Below, in pieces: positions 15,228-25,497 of a DNA stretch of 25,497 bases. Origin of the DNA: JANLQX01 sp031406385 (GTDB taxonomy: Bacteria > Actinomycetota > Acidimicrobiia > Acidimicrobiales > JANYDT01); assembly GCA_031406385.1 (NCBI GenBank), contig JANOHI010000222.1, positions 1 through 25,497 on the forward strand. The letters are read 5' to 3'. Position 1 is the stretch's first letter. The number at the start of each line of letters is the position of its first letter. The notes beneath the pieces were generated by a model that saw only the letters and a list, made by a program, of their open reading frames with translations, did not search any database and had not been told where the DNA came from. The position numbers were made by a program, and so were the translations under genes.

Positions 15228-15420
15228 GGCGACCCTTCGTTCGTCTGTCGCGCGCAAGTCTGGTCGAATGCCGTGACGAAGGCGATGGGTGCAACGGGTC
15301 ACTGCCTCATCGGGCAGCTTCGCCTGCGCTCGCGGTCGACCAAGGGGTCCTTCCCGTACGCGCCGGAGCCCAAGAGCATGGGAGCACCACTGGTCCGAGC
15401 GACCCGCACGGAGGTCTTTC
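15228..15420. promoter_or_regulatory. Divergent control region, sheath versus candidate cargo
   Basis: A 193-base region separates the minus-strand candidate cargo from the plus-strand sheath gene, so it must hold promoters for both directions unless read-through supplies one. Sheath has a GGAGG site just before its ATG. No clear -35/-10 pair or operator palindrome is visible by eye. Confidence 0.4.
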
Positions 15421-16938
15421 ATGCCGCAGTATTTGTCACCCGGCGTCTACGTCGAAGAAGTCCCGTCAGGGAGTCAGCCCATTGAGGGGGTGGGTACAGC
15501 GGTCGCGGCCTTTGTCGGGCTGTCGGAGAAGGGCCCGTTCAACGAACCAACACTCGTCACGAACTGGACTCAGTACCAGAACGTGTTCGGTGACTTTGTC
15601 GACGGCACCTATCTGAGTCACTCGGTCTACGGGTTCTTCCAGAACGGCGGCGGAACGGCGTATGTCGTGCGGATCGGGCAGGAGGGCGGTAGCCAGCCAA
15701 AGGCCCGCGCCGAGTTGCCGTCAGCCGCCCAAGCCGGGTTGCCGGCCGTTCGTATCCAGGCCGCTTCGGAGGGGCCCGGAGGAAACAACCTGAGCGTTGA
15801 GGTCTCCGACGCCACCGAGGCCTCAGAAGACACGTTCAAGCTGACCGTGAAGCGCGGCACACAAGCCGAGGAGACCTTCGACAACGTGTCGGTCAAGAAG
15901 GGCAAGACGAACGTCGCAACGATGGTCAATGCTCAGTCGAAGCTCGTGCAGATCGAAGAGGCGAAGGGTGGCGAACTCGTTCGTCCGGCGAACGGGAACT
16001 ATGCCTTTGCCGGTGGTGCTGCTTCTGCGCCGGCTCGCGTTCAGGCCACTGACTACGTGGGCGATTCGGCCAAGCGGACCGGCTTCGGTGGCCTCGAGTC
16101 CGTCGATCCCATCACCATGGTTGCCTGCCCCGACCTGATGGCGCTCTACGAGCGTGGCGTGATCGATCTCGAAGGTGTGCAGGCCGTTCAGACAGCGATG
16201 ATGAACCACTGTGAACTCATGGGCGACCGCGTGGCGATTCTCGACGCACCACCGGCAATGAACGCGCAACAGATCCGTGAATGGCGTCAGGGAAAGGCGG
16301 GGTACGACTCGAAGTACTCGGCCCTGTACTGGCCTTGGATTCGCGTCTTCGATCCCATTTCGGGCAAGAACACGCCGGTTCCGCCGTCGGGTCACATGGC
16401 CGGCGTGTGGAGCCGTAACGACAACGAGCGGGGCGTGCACAAGGCACCCGCCAATGAAGTCGTTCGTGGTGCTGTCGGCTTGGCGTTGAACATCACCAAG
16501 GGCGAGCACGATCTCCTCAACCCAATCGGTGTCAACTGCATTCGGGCCTTCCCGGGTCGAGGCATTCGTGTGTGGGGTGCGCGCACCCTTTCGAGCGAGC
16601 CCGAATGGCGCTACCTCAACGTCCGGCGACTCTTCAACTTCGTTGAGGAGTCGATCTTCGAAGGAACCCAATGGGTCGTCTTCGAGCCGAACGACCAGGC
16701 ATTGTGGGCCCGCGTGTCGCGCACCATCAATGCGTTCCTGTTCAACGTTTGGCGATCCGGTGCCCTGTTCGGCGAAACCGCCGATCAAGCGTTCTACGTG
16801 AAGTGCGATGAGGAGACGAACCCACCGGAAGTGCGAGACGTTGGGCAGCTCATCGTCGAGATCGGCATCGCGCCCGTGAAGCCGGCAGAGTTCGTTGTGT
16901 TCCGCATCGCCCAGTTCTCGGGCACACCGAACGAGTGA
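15421..16938 (+). CDS. Contractile tail sheath protein
   Basis: Phage-tail-like sheath protein of 505 residues, the contracting outer barrel of the injection system. ATG 15421 has GGAGG upstream and yields MPQYLSPGVYVEEVPSG, the standard N-terminus of sheath proteins. Further family segments are VAAFVGLSEKGPFNEPTLV, then FFQNGGGTAYVVRIG, ALYWPWIRVFDPISGKNTPV, PPSGHMAGVWSRNDNERGVH and KAPANEVVRGAVGLALNITK. The C-terminus WRYLNVRRLFNFVEESI and VSRTINAFLFNVWRSGALFG carries the linking-arm region that joins neighbouring subunits. A single sheath gene is seen here, whereas Afp and PVC have several. The frame is open upstream to 15289, but without a better start. An 84-base spacer with a hairpin separates it from tube protein 1. 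Confidence 0.96.
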   Translation: MPQYLSPGVYVEEVPSGSQPIEGVGTAVAAFVGLSEKGPFNEPTLVTNWTQYQNVFGDFVDGTYLSHSVYGFFQNGGGTAYVVRIGQEGGSQPKARAELPSAAQAGLPAVRIQAASEGPGGNNLSVEVSDATEASEDTFKLTVKRGTQAEETFDNVSVKKGKTNVATMVNAQSKLVQIEEAKGGELVRPANGNYAFAGGAASAPARVQATDYVGDSAKRTGFGGLESVDPITMVACPDLMALYERGVIDLEGVQAVQTAMMNHCELMGDRVAILDAPPAMNAQQIREWRQGKAGYDSKYSALYWPWIRVFDPISGKNTPVPPSGHMAGVWSRNDNERGVHKAPANEVVRGAVGLALNITKGEHDLLNPIGVNCIRAFPGRGIRVWGARTLSSEPEWRYLNVRRLFNFVEESIFEGTQWVVFEPNDQALWARVSRTINAFLFNVWRSGALFGETADQAFYVKCDEETNPPEVRDVGQLIVEIGIAPVKPAEFVVFRIAQFSGTPNE

Positions 16939-16946
16939 CCGGGATG

Positions 16947-16975
16947 TTCGGATTTCGGGACGACCGCAATCCGAA
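16947..16975 (+). promoter_or_regulatory. Hairpin between sheath and tube genes
   Basis: TTCGGATT (16947-16954) and AATCCGAA (16968-16975) are perfect reverse complements over a 13-base loop, starting eight bases after the sheath stop. Without a T-tract it is more likely an RNA processing or stability element, or a partial terminator tuning the sheath:tube ratio, than a full stop. Confidence 0.35.
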
Positions 16976-17022
16976 TCGAAGCTGTACAAGTCCAAACCCT
17001 GGAACGAAAGTGAAGTGCCAAC

Positions 17023-17490
17023 ATGGCAGCTGGTGAAGATCCGGTAGTAGGTCTCAACTTTTTCCTCGAGCTCGACGGCGTTCAGATCGGGTCGTTCCGG
17101 GAGTGTTCCGGGATCGAAATCGAAGTGGAGATCATCGAGTCGAAGGAAACCGACGGCACCGGCAAGATGGTCATTCGCAAGATTCCCGGAGCCAACAAGT
17201 ACACGCCCGTGACGATGAAGAAGGGGCAGACGTCCGACACCGGCCTATGGAAGAAGTTCTCCGAGTCCCTGGGCTCCCAAAACATCGGTGGGAAGCGACC
17301 CGGAGGATTCAAGCGCCTCACCGGTGCAATCGTCATCAAGGATCCTTCTGGTTCGGCTGAGATCGTGCGCTATGAGTTCGTCGAGGCGTGGATCTCGAAG
17401 TACAAGGGTGGCGAGCTCAACGCAACCAGCAACAACCTCGCGCTCGAAGAAGTAACGATCGTGCATGAGGGTATGCAGCGAGTGAAGTGA
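17023..17490 (+). CDS. Inner tube protein 1 (gp19-like)
   Basis: Tube protein of 155 residues of the phage T4 gp19-like family, forming hexameric rings of the inner tube expelled on sheath contraction. Diagnostic parts: DPVVGLNFFLELDGVQIGSF, ECSGIEIEVEIIESKETDG, KIPGANKYTPVTMKKGQTSD, and C-terminal EAWISKYKGGELNATSNNLA then LEEVTIVHEGMQRVK. ATG 17023 starts MAAGEDPVV; the purine-rich stretch before it can serve as a ribosome site. A second tube paralogue lies at 20629-21072, as in Afp/PVC where paralogues form the shaft and its baseplate-proximal rings. This copy, next to the sheath, is probably the main shaft subunit. Confidence 0.95.
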   Translation: MAAGEDPVVGLNFFLELDGVQIGSFRECSGIEIEVEIIESKETDGTGKMVIRKIPGANKYTPVTMKKGQTSDTGLWKKFSESLGSQNIGGKRPGGFKRLTGAIVIKDPSGSAEIVRYEFVEAWISKYKGGELNATSNNLALEEVTIVHEGMQRVK

Positions 17491-17493
17491 GCC

Positions 17494-17862
17494 TTGCAGA
17501 CCACCTACGACTTCGAGCTCCCGCGAGGGTTTGTCGATGATGAAGGTGTCGTGCACCGAACCGGCACGATGCGCCTCGCCACCGCCCGCGACGAGTTGCT
17601 TCCGCTATCGGACATGCGGGTCAAGGACAATCCGGCCTACCTGTCGGTCGTGCTTTTGGCCCGCGTTGTCACAAAACTCGGAACACTTCAGAGCGTGCAT
17701 GGCGACATCATCGAGAACCTGTTCGCCTCGGACCTGGCCTTCCTCCAGGACCTCTATCGACGCGTCAACCAGGAGGGACACACACGTGCGAGTGTGCAGT
17801 GCCCTTCGTGCAACTCCACGTTTGCCGTGGACGTGGCAGGTGGTTCGTCGGGGGGATCCTGA
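17494..17862 (+). CDS. Tail-assembly-like small protein with Cys pair
   Basis: Protein of 122 residues starting at TTG 17494, three bases after tube protein 1. It reads MQTTYDFELPRGFVDDEGVV, then HRTGTMRLATARDELLPLSD and NPAYLSVVLLARVVTKLGTL, and near the end VQCPSCNSTFAVDV. The N-terminal part resembles the phage tail assembly (gp41-like) proteins encoded between tube and baseplate genes; the CPSC pair looks like half of a zinc knuckle. Such genes are regular members of eCIS clusters, often followed by a DUF6760 gene as here. Its role is probably in assembly. The family assignment rests on context and overall pattern, so it is moderate. Confidence 0.8.
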   Translation: MQTTYDFELPRGFVDDEGVVHRTGTMRLATARDELLPLSDMRVKDNPAYLSVVLLARVVTKLGTLQSVHGDIIENLFASDLAFLQDLYRRVNQEGHTRASVQCPSCNSTFAVDVAGGSSGGS

Positions 17863-18017
17863 CGTACGCGCCTGACCGGCTCTATGAGGAGGTTGCGTAC
17901 GTGGCTTATCACTTCCATTGGTCCATGAACGAGCTCTTGGACCTTGAACATCCGACCCGGCGGCGTTTCGTCGATGAAATCGCGTCGATCAATCGGCGCA
18001 TGGGTGAAATTGACTGA
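17859..18017 (+). CDS. DUF6760-like small eCIS protein (possibly Afp6/Pvc6-like)
   Basis: Small protein, about 52 residues: TYAPDRLYEEVAYVAYHFHW, SMNELLDLEHPTRRRF and VDEIASINRRMGEID. The block DRLYEEVAxxAYHFHW with LEHPxRRRxVxEI matches the DUF6760 family that sits at this place in eCIS clusters. The start is unusual: no ATG, GTG or TTG lies near the domain. A CTG at 17859 overlaps the upstream stop as CTGA and gives the expected length. The alternatives are a GTG at 17808 or ATG at 17799, inside the previous gene, adding about 20 non-homologous residues. Its exact role is unknown; it is probably a baseplate or assembly component. Confidence 0.75.
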   Translation: MTYAPDRLYEEVAYVAYHFHWSMNELLDLEHPTRRRFVDEIASINRRMGEID

Positions 18018-18039
18018 CATGGGTGGGGGTGCGTGAGAG

Positions 18040-20625
<2,586 letters not shown>

Positions 20626-20628
20626 GCC

Positions 20629-21072
20629 ATGGCTGATCCGAAACCCGACCATCCCAACGCACTCGCGCAGTTCTCGGTCCAGGTCGACGGCCTTGATCTC
20701 GGGCAATTCACCGGGTGCGAAGGACTCGCCGCTGAGTACACGGTGGAAGAGGTTGTCGAGGGCGGCAACAATTCATATGTGTACAAACTTCCCAGTCGAG
20801 TGAAGTACACGAACGTCAAACTTTCCCGACTCCTGACGAAAGACTCCGGCAAGACCGCGGCGTGGTTCTCGAAGTTCGCCAAAGGCGGACAGAAGCGAGG
20901 GCAGGCGACGATCACCTTGTTCGACATCAAGGGCAAGGCCATCTGTCGCTGGGAGTTGAAAGAGGTTCATCCGGTCAAGTGGACCGGCCCGAACTTCTCG
21001 ACCGACGGTTCGGGCGTGGCCAAGGAAACGCTTGAGCTGATCTACCACGGGTTTGACTGGAAGCCGGCATGA
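20629..21072 (+). CDS. Inner tube protein 2 (gp19-like paralogue)
   Basis: Second gp19-like tube protein, 147 residues. Features: NALAQFSVQVDGLDLGQFTG, CEGLAAEYTVEEVVEGGNNS, YVYKLPSRVKYTNVKLSRLL and the C-terminal VAKETLELIYHGFDW. Compared with the first tube protein it has the same N-terminal strand and the C-E/S-G-x-E turn, but little other identity. It stands directly before the LysM and spike genes, where Afp/PVC-type systems encode the tube paralogues that connect shaft and spike, so it is probably the baseplate-proximal adaptor ring. ATG 20629 lies three bases after the disordered-protein stop, and its own stop overlaps the next gene in an ATGA. Confidence 0.94.
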   Translation: MADPKPDHPNALAQFSVQVDGLDLGQFTGCEGLAAEYTVEEVVEGGNNSYVYKLPSRVKYTNVKLSRLLTKDSGKTAAWFSKFAKGGQKRGQATITLFDIKGKAICRWELKEVHPVKWTGPNFSTDGSGVAKETLELIYHGFDWKPA

Positions 21073-21770
21073 CACTCGAATACGGAAAGCTGATGGTGGT
21101 CGAGAACCCGCATACGGACGGGGAATCAACCGAAAGCGAAGTCGAATTCGTCTTCAATCCGACGAAGCTTGATGTCGGCGCGAGCGCGAAGTGGGAACAG
21201 CCAGCGCAGGCCGGCAACAAGAAGGCGTCGGTGCCCCAGTACAAGGGTCCCGAGCCGCGGTCGATGGATCTCGACTTGCTCCTGGACGCTTGGGATCTCT
21301 CCGGTGCGTCGCGGTCGAAAAAGCGCAACGTCCCCAAGGATGTAAGCACACTCATTTCATGGACGCGCCCGACATCGAGCACGCGAACCACGAAGAAGCC
21401 CAGCCCTCCACTGGTCTGCCTCCATTGGGGCAAGCCATGGTTCAAATGCTATGTGTTGTCGGTAAAAGCAACGTTCACGCTCTTTGACGACAAGGGCACA
21501 CCGATACGGGCAACGGTGAAAGTCAGCCTGAAAGAGGTTCCTTCGGATCCGTCGAAACAGAATCCGACGTCGGGTTCACTCGCCGGTCATCAGAGTCACC
21601 TCCTCGTCGAAGGCGATTCCCTGCCTCTCGTTGCGTTCCGCTACTACGACCAAACCGCATACTGGCGAGGTCTCGCGATCGCGAATGGGATCGATGATCC
21701 GCTTCGCGTGCGCGTCGGTACGCGTCTGCTGCTTCCTCCGATCGAGGACGTGGCCACCCTCTCGGGGTGA
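21069..21770 (+). CDS. LysM-containing baseplate protein (Pvc7/Afp7-like)
   Basis: Baseplate hub protein of 233 residues with a LysM-like C-terminus. The N-terminal part has the eCIS-typical VEFVFNPTKLDVGASAKWEQ, with QYKGPEPRSMDLDLLLDAWD, LVCLHWGKPWFKCYVLSV and KATFTLFDDKGTPIRATVKV. The last 55 residues, HLLVEGDSLPLVAFRYY, YWRGLAIANGIDDP and LRVRVGTRLLLPP, are the LysM module. In Afp/PVC/T4-like systems this protein (gp53-like) clamps the spike-tube junction rather than binding peptidoglycan. The start codon overlaps the tube-2 stop (ATGA) and its stop overlaps the spike start (GTGA), so three genes are translationally coupled. Confidence 0.93.
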   Translation: MTLEYGKLMVVENPHTDGESTESEVEFVFNPTKLDVGASAKWEQPAQAGNKKASVPQYKGPEPRSMDLDLLLDAWDLSGASRSKKRNVPKDVSTLISWTRPTSSTRTTKKPSPPLVCLHWGKPWFKCYVLSVKATFTLFDDKGTPIRATVKVSLKEVPSDPSKQNPTSGSLAGHQSHLLVEGDSLPLVAFRYYDQTAYWRGLAIANGIDDPLRVRVGTRLLLPPIEDVATLSG

Positions 21771-23557
21771 CCATCGCCATGCCACCAAGCACGCGTCAAG
21801 GCTGGCCGGTCGTGAAGGTCGAGGGCACCGAGATCCCGCAGGATGTCTGCAACGTCTTCGACTCCCTCGTGATCGACGACCACCTCCATCTTCCCGACAA
21901 GCTGACAATCATCATTCGCGATCCCAGCCGCAACGCGCTCGACAAGGCGCATGTCGCTATCGGTAAGAAGATAGAAGTAGCTGTCGTGTCATCGGGGAAG
22001 GGTGGGGCCGACGGCACCTCTCCGCTCTTCCAGGGAGAGATCACCGGGCTTGAAGCAGACTACGACGCTCTCGGTCAGCGTGTTGTTGTGCGGGCATACG
22101 ATGCGTCGCACCGCATGCACCGAGGCCGTCATACCGAGGCGTATTTGAACCGCACGGATTCCGACATTGCGAAACGCCTTGCGGAACGCTGTCAACTCGA
22201 TCTCGGCGAGATTGGGGATTCGCGCATGGTCCATGACCACGTATCGCAGGTGAACCTCACGGATTGGGAGTTCATCAAGGCGCGAGCCCGAGAGATCGGG
22301 TTCGAGACAGGAGTCTCCGACGGGAAGTTCTTCTTCCGGCAGGCGGACGTGAACGTGGGGGCCCCTGGTGCGGGCAACCTCGATTCATCGCATGCGTTGC
22401 AGATGGTCTTCGGGGCCGATCTCCTCGAATTCCACCCGCGTATCTCGGCGGTCGCCCAGGTGAAGAAGGTGGAGTCACGCGGTTGGAACTACATGGACAA
22501 AGAAGCAGTCATCGGGATCACGACACCCGATGAAGAGAACAACGCGCCTGACGTACCCTCGAAACCTGTCGCGTTGGGTGGAGCGTTGAAGGGGACGAAA
22601 ACCTATGTACTCACCGATCGGGTGATCGGGACCCAGACGGAAGCCGAACAGGCATCCAAGGGAATGGCGCGTCAGATCTCATCGGCGTTGGGCGAAGCCG
22701 ACGGCGTTGCCATCGGAAACCAGAAGCTGAAGGCCGGCGCCGCCCTGAGCATCTCCGCAGTAGCTGCCCCGTTTGTCGGCACATGGACAGTTACCGGAAG
22801 CCGGCACCTCTTTGACGGGCAGGGCTATAAGACCTCGTTCTCGGTCGCCGGCCGCCAGGAGCGGTCACTTCTCGGATTGTCGTCGATGGGGGCGACCAGC
22901 GGTGCTTCGTCCGCTGGAGGTCCGCCGATCTATGGCGTGGTCGTGGGTCTGGTGACGAACACCCAAGATCCCGAAGGTCTGCACCGCGTGAAGTTGAAGT
23001 TTCCGTGGCTGTCCGACGACTACGAGTCGTGGTGGGCTCGGATGGCCCTGCCGGCGGCAGGTTCTGAGCGGGGGTTCGTCTGGCTGCCCGAGGTCGACGA
23101 CGAGGTGCTGGTCGCCTTCGAACAGGGTGATGTGCGCCGCCCCTATGTCATCGGGACGCTCTACAACGGGCGTGATTCCGTTGCGGATGGGAAGGGGGAC
23201 CATCTCTATGACGGTGCCGGGCAGGGTGTCATCAAAGGGTTCCGCAGCCGCCAGGGACATTCCATGGTGATGTTCGATGGTGACAGCAAGAAGGGTGTGC
23301 TTCTCACGACCGGTGACGGGAAGCTGAAGCTCAAGTTGAATCAGACGGAGACGGATATCGCGGTGACGTCCGACGGGACCGTGCACATCACGTCTCGGAA
23401 GGAGATCGTCATCGAGTCGTACGACAACATCATGTTCAAAGCCACCAAGGACATCACGATGGAGGCCGGAGCGAACGCCACGATCAAGGGTGCGATGGTG
23501 AAAATTGAAGGCTCGGGAACCGTCGATGTCGACGGCGGAATGATCACTCTCAACTGA
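21767..23557 (+). CDS. VgrG-like central spike protein (Pvc8/Afp8-like)
   Basis: Spike protein of 596 residues that forms the trimeric needle below the tube. N-terminal gp27-like domain: WPVVKVEGTEIPQDVCNVFD, then TIIIRDPSRNAL, ITGLEADYDALGQRVVVRAY and DWEFIKARAREIGFETGVSD. The OB-fold gp5-like domain follows near residue 390: IYGVVVGLVTNTQDPEGLHR, VKLKFPWLSDDYESWWARM and EVDDEVLVAFEQGDVRRPYV. The C-terminus is a repetitive beta-helix, HITSRKEIVIESYDNIMFKA with TKDITMEAGANATIKG, ending VDVDGGMITLN. Start is GTG 21767, overlapping the previous stop, or ATG 21779 four codons later. No toxin domain is fused to its end. A separate PAAR tip gene was not found in the window. Confidence 0.95.
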   Translation: MTIAMPPSTRQGWPVVKVEGTEIPQDVCNVFDSLVIDDHLHLPDKLTIIIRDPSRNALDKAHVAIGKKIEVAVVSSGKGGADGTSPLFQGEITGLEADYDALGQRVVVRAYDASHRMHRGRHTEAYLNRTDSDIAKRLAERCQLDLGEIGDSRMVHDHVSQVNLTDWEFIKARAREIGFETGVSDGKFFFRQADVNVGAPGAGNLDSSHALQMVFGADLLEFHPRISAVAQVKKVESRGWNYMDKEAVIGITTPDEENNAPDVPSKPVALGGALKGTKTYVLTDRVIGTQTEAEQASKGMARQISSALGEADGVAIGNQKLKAGAALSISAVAAPFVGTWTVTGSRHLFDGQGYKTSFSVAGRQERSLLGLSSMGATSGASSAGGPPIYGVVVGLVTNTQDPEGLHRVKLKFPWLSDDYESWWARMALPAAGSERGFVWLPEVDDEVLVAFEQGDVRRPYVIGTLYNGRDSVADGKGDHLYDGAGQGVIKGFRSRQGHSMVMFDGDSKKGVLLTTGDGKLKLKLNQTETDIAVTSDGTVHITSRKEIVIESYDNIMFKATKDITMEAGANATIKGAMVKIEGSGTVDVDGGMITLN

Positions 23558-23570
23558 TGGAAATGGAACG

Positions 23571-23648
23571 ATGAACCGTCTGCCTCTCACCGTACGAAAC
23601 CGTCAGCTACGGCTGGCGCCATCGGGAACGCGGTCGCGCCGTGCGTAA
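23571..23648 (+). CDS. Possible 25-residue basic peptide ORF
   Basis: ATG 23571, preceded by a purine-rich GGAAATGGAACG, opens a 25-codon frame MNRLPLTVRNRQLRLAPSGT then RSRRA. Its TAA stop overlaps the GTG start of the gp25 gene by eight bases. The product has seven arginines and no acidic residue. The tight coupling at both ends of the 83-base gap suggests a real leader or tiny component, but no homology is recognised. Confidence 0.4.
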   Translation: MNRLPLTVRNRQLRLAPSGTRSRRA

Positions 23649-24036
23649 CGAGTTCGTTGGCCGCGGGTGGGGCTTTCCGTTGCGGACCGATTCACGCGGA
23701 GCGATCGCCTTCGTATCGGACGAGCGGGAGATCGAGGAGTCGATCCGCATCGTGTTGGCCACGTCGTACGGCGAGCGGGCGATGCGTCCGGACTTCGGGT
23801 GCCGGATACACGACTACGTCTTTGCCCCGGTCACCGCCGGAACCGCAGGTTTGCTGGCCTTCGAGGTGAGGGAGTCACTCGAGCGGTGGGAGTCACGCAT
23901 CACGGTGGATGCCGTCGACGTGTCCTACGACCGGGACGATCAATCCATTGTGTACATCGATATTCAGTACCGGGTGAATGACACCAACAGCCCACGCAAC
24001 CTCGTGTTCCCCTTCTACACGATCCCGGCCGAATAG
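23641..24036 (+). CDS. gp25-like baseplate wedge protein (Pvc9/Afp9-like)
   Basis: Baseplate protein of 131 residues of the gp25/GPW family, which nucleates sheath assembly at the baseplate. GTG 23641 starts MRNEFVGRGWGFPLRTDSRG, and the family core follows: ESIRIVLATSYGERAMRPDF with the conserved GERxMxPxFG signature, FGCRIHDYVFAPVTAGTAGL, AFEVRESLERWESRITVDAV and YIDIQYRVNDTNSPRNLVFP. The start is chosen because it gives the family's GWxFP motif close to the N-terminus. An ORF of 25 codons overlaps its start; the J-type baseplate gene begins 14 bases after its stop. Confidence 0.95.
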   Translation: MRNEFVGRGWGFPLRTDSRGAIAFVSDEREIEESIRIVLATSYGERAMRPDFGCRIHDYVFAPVTAGTAGLLAFEVRESLERWESRITVDAVDVSYDRDDQSIVYIDIQYRVNDTNSPRNLVFPFYTIPAE

Positions 24037-24050
24037 CACCAGGAGCCCCC

Positions 24051-25497
24051 ATGTCGTTGCCCGCTCCCAACCTCGACGATCGACGGTTCCAGGACCTTGT
24101 CGATGATGCGAAACGTTTCGTGCAGCAGCGCTGCCCGGAATGGACCGACCACAACGTCTCTGATCCCGGTGTCACGCTCATCGAGTTGTTCGCCCAGATG
24201 ACCGACCAACTCATCTATCGACTCAACCGGGTACCTGATCGCAACTACGTGAAGTTTCTCGAGCTGATCGGTGTTCGTCGCTCCCCACCGTCACCGGCCA
24301 AGGTCCCGGTCACGTTCTGGATGTCGTCGATTCCGACCGAGATCCGTCGTATCCCGATCGGAACCGAGGTGGCGACACGCCGCACGGAACGGGAGGAGGC
24401 TATTGAGTTCACCACCATCGAGGACCTTGAAGTGATTCCGGTTTCGGTGCAGAACGTGCGGTCGTCCATAGAACCCGATCGAACCCGAAGCCACGACGAC
24501 GAGATGGTCAAACGAAGTGGATTCTCGTGTTTCGCGATCCCGCCAAAGCAGGGCGACGCGCTCTACGTCGGACTCACCGAGGCCGCGCCCAAGAACCTAT
24601 TGGTGCTTACGATCAAGTGCACGATCGAAGGGGTTGGCGTAGATCCGGACAGGCCTCCGCTGGTGTGGGAAGCCTGGACCGGCGATGAGTGGGTTCGGTG
24701 TGAACTCGAACACGACACAACCGGGGGTCTGAATCGTGACGGGGAAGTGGTACTCCACCTCCCGCGTGGCCATAGCCCGTCGATCATGGCGAAGCAGCGG
24801 GCCGCGTGGGTCCGGGCGAGGGTTGTCGAAGCGATCGAGAACCAGCCCGTGTACAGCCACAGTCCGCTGCTGTCAGATGTCCGCGCGCATACGATAGGCG
24901 GCACCTCCGACGCCGTTCACGCGCGAATCGTCGACGAGGAGGTGCTCGGGTCCGCCGATGGCTCACCCGGGCAGCGCTATCCGGTGCAGCACCGACCTAT
25001 CGTGCGCCATGACGACACCTTTCTCGACGTCGCGGAGGAGGAAGGTTGGGTCCGCTGGTCCGAGGTTCCGCACTTCGCCGACAGTTCTCCCACGGACCGT
25101 CACTATCAGATCGACGGCGTCGAGGGTGAAGTGATCCTGGGCCCTGCGGTGCGGTTGGAGGACGGCACCCTGCGGGCGTTCGGCGCGATCCCGGCAAAGG
25201 GCTCGAATGTCCGCCTTCGACGGTTCGCCGTCGGAGGTGGTGAAGCCGGCAACGTGAGCCGGCTGGCCATTTGCATCCTGTCGTCGTCGATTCCGGGGGT
25301 CGCTCGGGTCGCGAATCGTCATGCTGGAGTGGGGGGTCGCGACGCGGAGAGTCTCGACCATGCAAAGCTTCGTGGCCCGATCATGCTCCGCACGCGGGGC
25401 CGCGCAGTCACGGTGGAGGACTTTGAGGAACTCTCCCGGGAGGCGGCCCCCGAAGTGGCTCGCGTGAAATGCGTGCCGGCGGGCACCGACGGGTTGG
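24051..25497 (+). CDS. J/gp6-like baseplate protein (Pvc11/Afp11-like), 3' end beyond the window
   Basis: Large baseplate assembly protein; 482 codons are visible and the frame is still open at the right edge. The ATG has AGGAG six bases upstream. N-terminus: LPAPNLDDRRFQDLVDDAKR with CPEWTDHNVSDPGVTLIELF, AQMTDQLIYRLNRVPDRNYV and KFLELIGVRRSPPSPAKVPV, a signature shared by the baseplate J proteins of eCIS clusters. Later segments are GGGEAGNVSRLAICILSSSI, PGVARVANRHAGVGGRDAES and GRAVTVEDFEELSREAAPEV, also J-type hallmarks. It forms the wedge that links spike and fibres. Residues beyond the edge, and any downstream PAAR, fibre or tape-measure genes, are not visible. Confidence 0.95.
   Translation, partial: MSLPAPNLDDRRFQDLVDDAKRFVQQRCPEWTDHNVSDPGVTLIELFAQMTDQLIYRLNRVPDRNYVKFLELIGVRRSPPSPAKVPVTFWMSSIPTEIRRIPIGTEVATRRTEREEAIEFTTIEDLEVIPVSVQNVRSSIEPDRTRSHDDEMVKRSGFSCFAIPPKQGDALYVGLTEAAPKNLLVLTIKCTIEGVGVDPDRPPLVWEAWTGDEWVRCELEHDTTGGLNRDGEVVLHLPRGHSPSIMAKQRAAWVRARVVEAIENQPVYSHSPLLSDVRAHTIGGTSDAVHARIVDEEVLGSADGSPGQRYPVQHRPIVRHDDTFLDVAEEEGWVRWSEVPHFADSSPTDRHYQIDGVEGEVILGPAVRLEDGTLRAFGAIPAKGSNVRLRRFAVGGGEAGNVSRLAICILSSSIPGVARVANRHAGVGGRDAESLDHAKLRGPIMLRTRGRAVTVEDFEELSREAAPEVARVKCVPAGTDGL

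Noticed and set aside
15823..16995. 390-codon minus-strand frame opposite the sheath gene
   Set aside because: The sheath product on the plus strand is unambiguous, and this frame shows His/Arg-rich shadow composition.

Overview
The window looks like a high-GC actinobacterial chromosome, most likely of the Acidimicrobiia/Ilumatobacter type. The basis is the GC-rich codon use, frequent GTG and TTG starts, an F420-type luciferase-like oxidoreductase, a DUF2690 secreted protein and an actinobacterial-style contractile injection cluster. The lineage is an inference from gene content; no rRNA or tRNA gene was seen.

Left part (1-9262), a mixed metabolic and accessory region. It starts with an aldo/keto reductase cut by the window edge and a divergent nitroreductase-like flavoprotein. 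Next comes a decayed stretch (about 1459-2427) holding an enoyl-CoA hydratase start fused to acyl-CoA dehydrogenase remnants, with a 43-bp near-perfect palindrome in the middle. Then follow a secreted DUF2690 protein, a short-chain dehydrogenase, a VapBC-like toxin-antitoxin pair and an LLM-class oxidoreductase. A DsrE/TusD-family gene has an in-frame TGA exactly at the family's catalytic cysteine, with a SECIS-like hairpin just downstream, so it is a candidate selenoprotein. A malate synthase G/GlcG pair on the minus strand closes this part.

Right part (9481-25497), one extracellular contractile injection system (eCIS) cluster of the Afp/PVC/Streptomyces-CIS kind. In order it has a DUF4255 cap protein, an AAA+ ATPase and a DUF4157 protein with an HExxH motif. 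Next is an unrecognised 595-aa protein on the opposite strand. Then come the sheath, tube protein 1, a small tail-assembly-like protein, a DUF6760-like small protein and a very large disordered protein. The cluster ends with tube protein 2, a LysM baseplate protein, a VgrG-like spike, a possible 25-aa ORF, a gp25-like wedge protein and a J-type baseplate protein cut by the window edge. Most genes from 17023 on overlap or nearly touch, as in a single transcription unit.

Sheath and tube form the contractile barrel, DUF4255 is expected to cap it, and the ATPase is expected to assist assembly. LysM, spike, gp25 and J-type proteins form the baseplate. The opposite-strand protein shares a 16-residue N-terminal motif with the neighbouring DUF4157 protein and has several hydrophobic helical stretches, which makes it the best candidate for a cargo or effector. 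The two most novel-looking points are this putative cargo and the putative selenocysteine DsrE protein.
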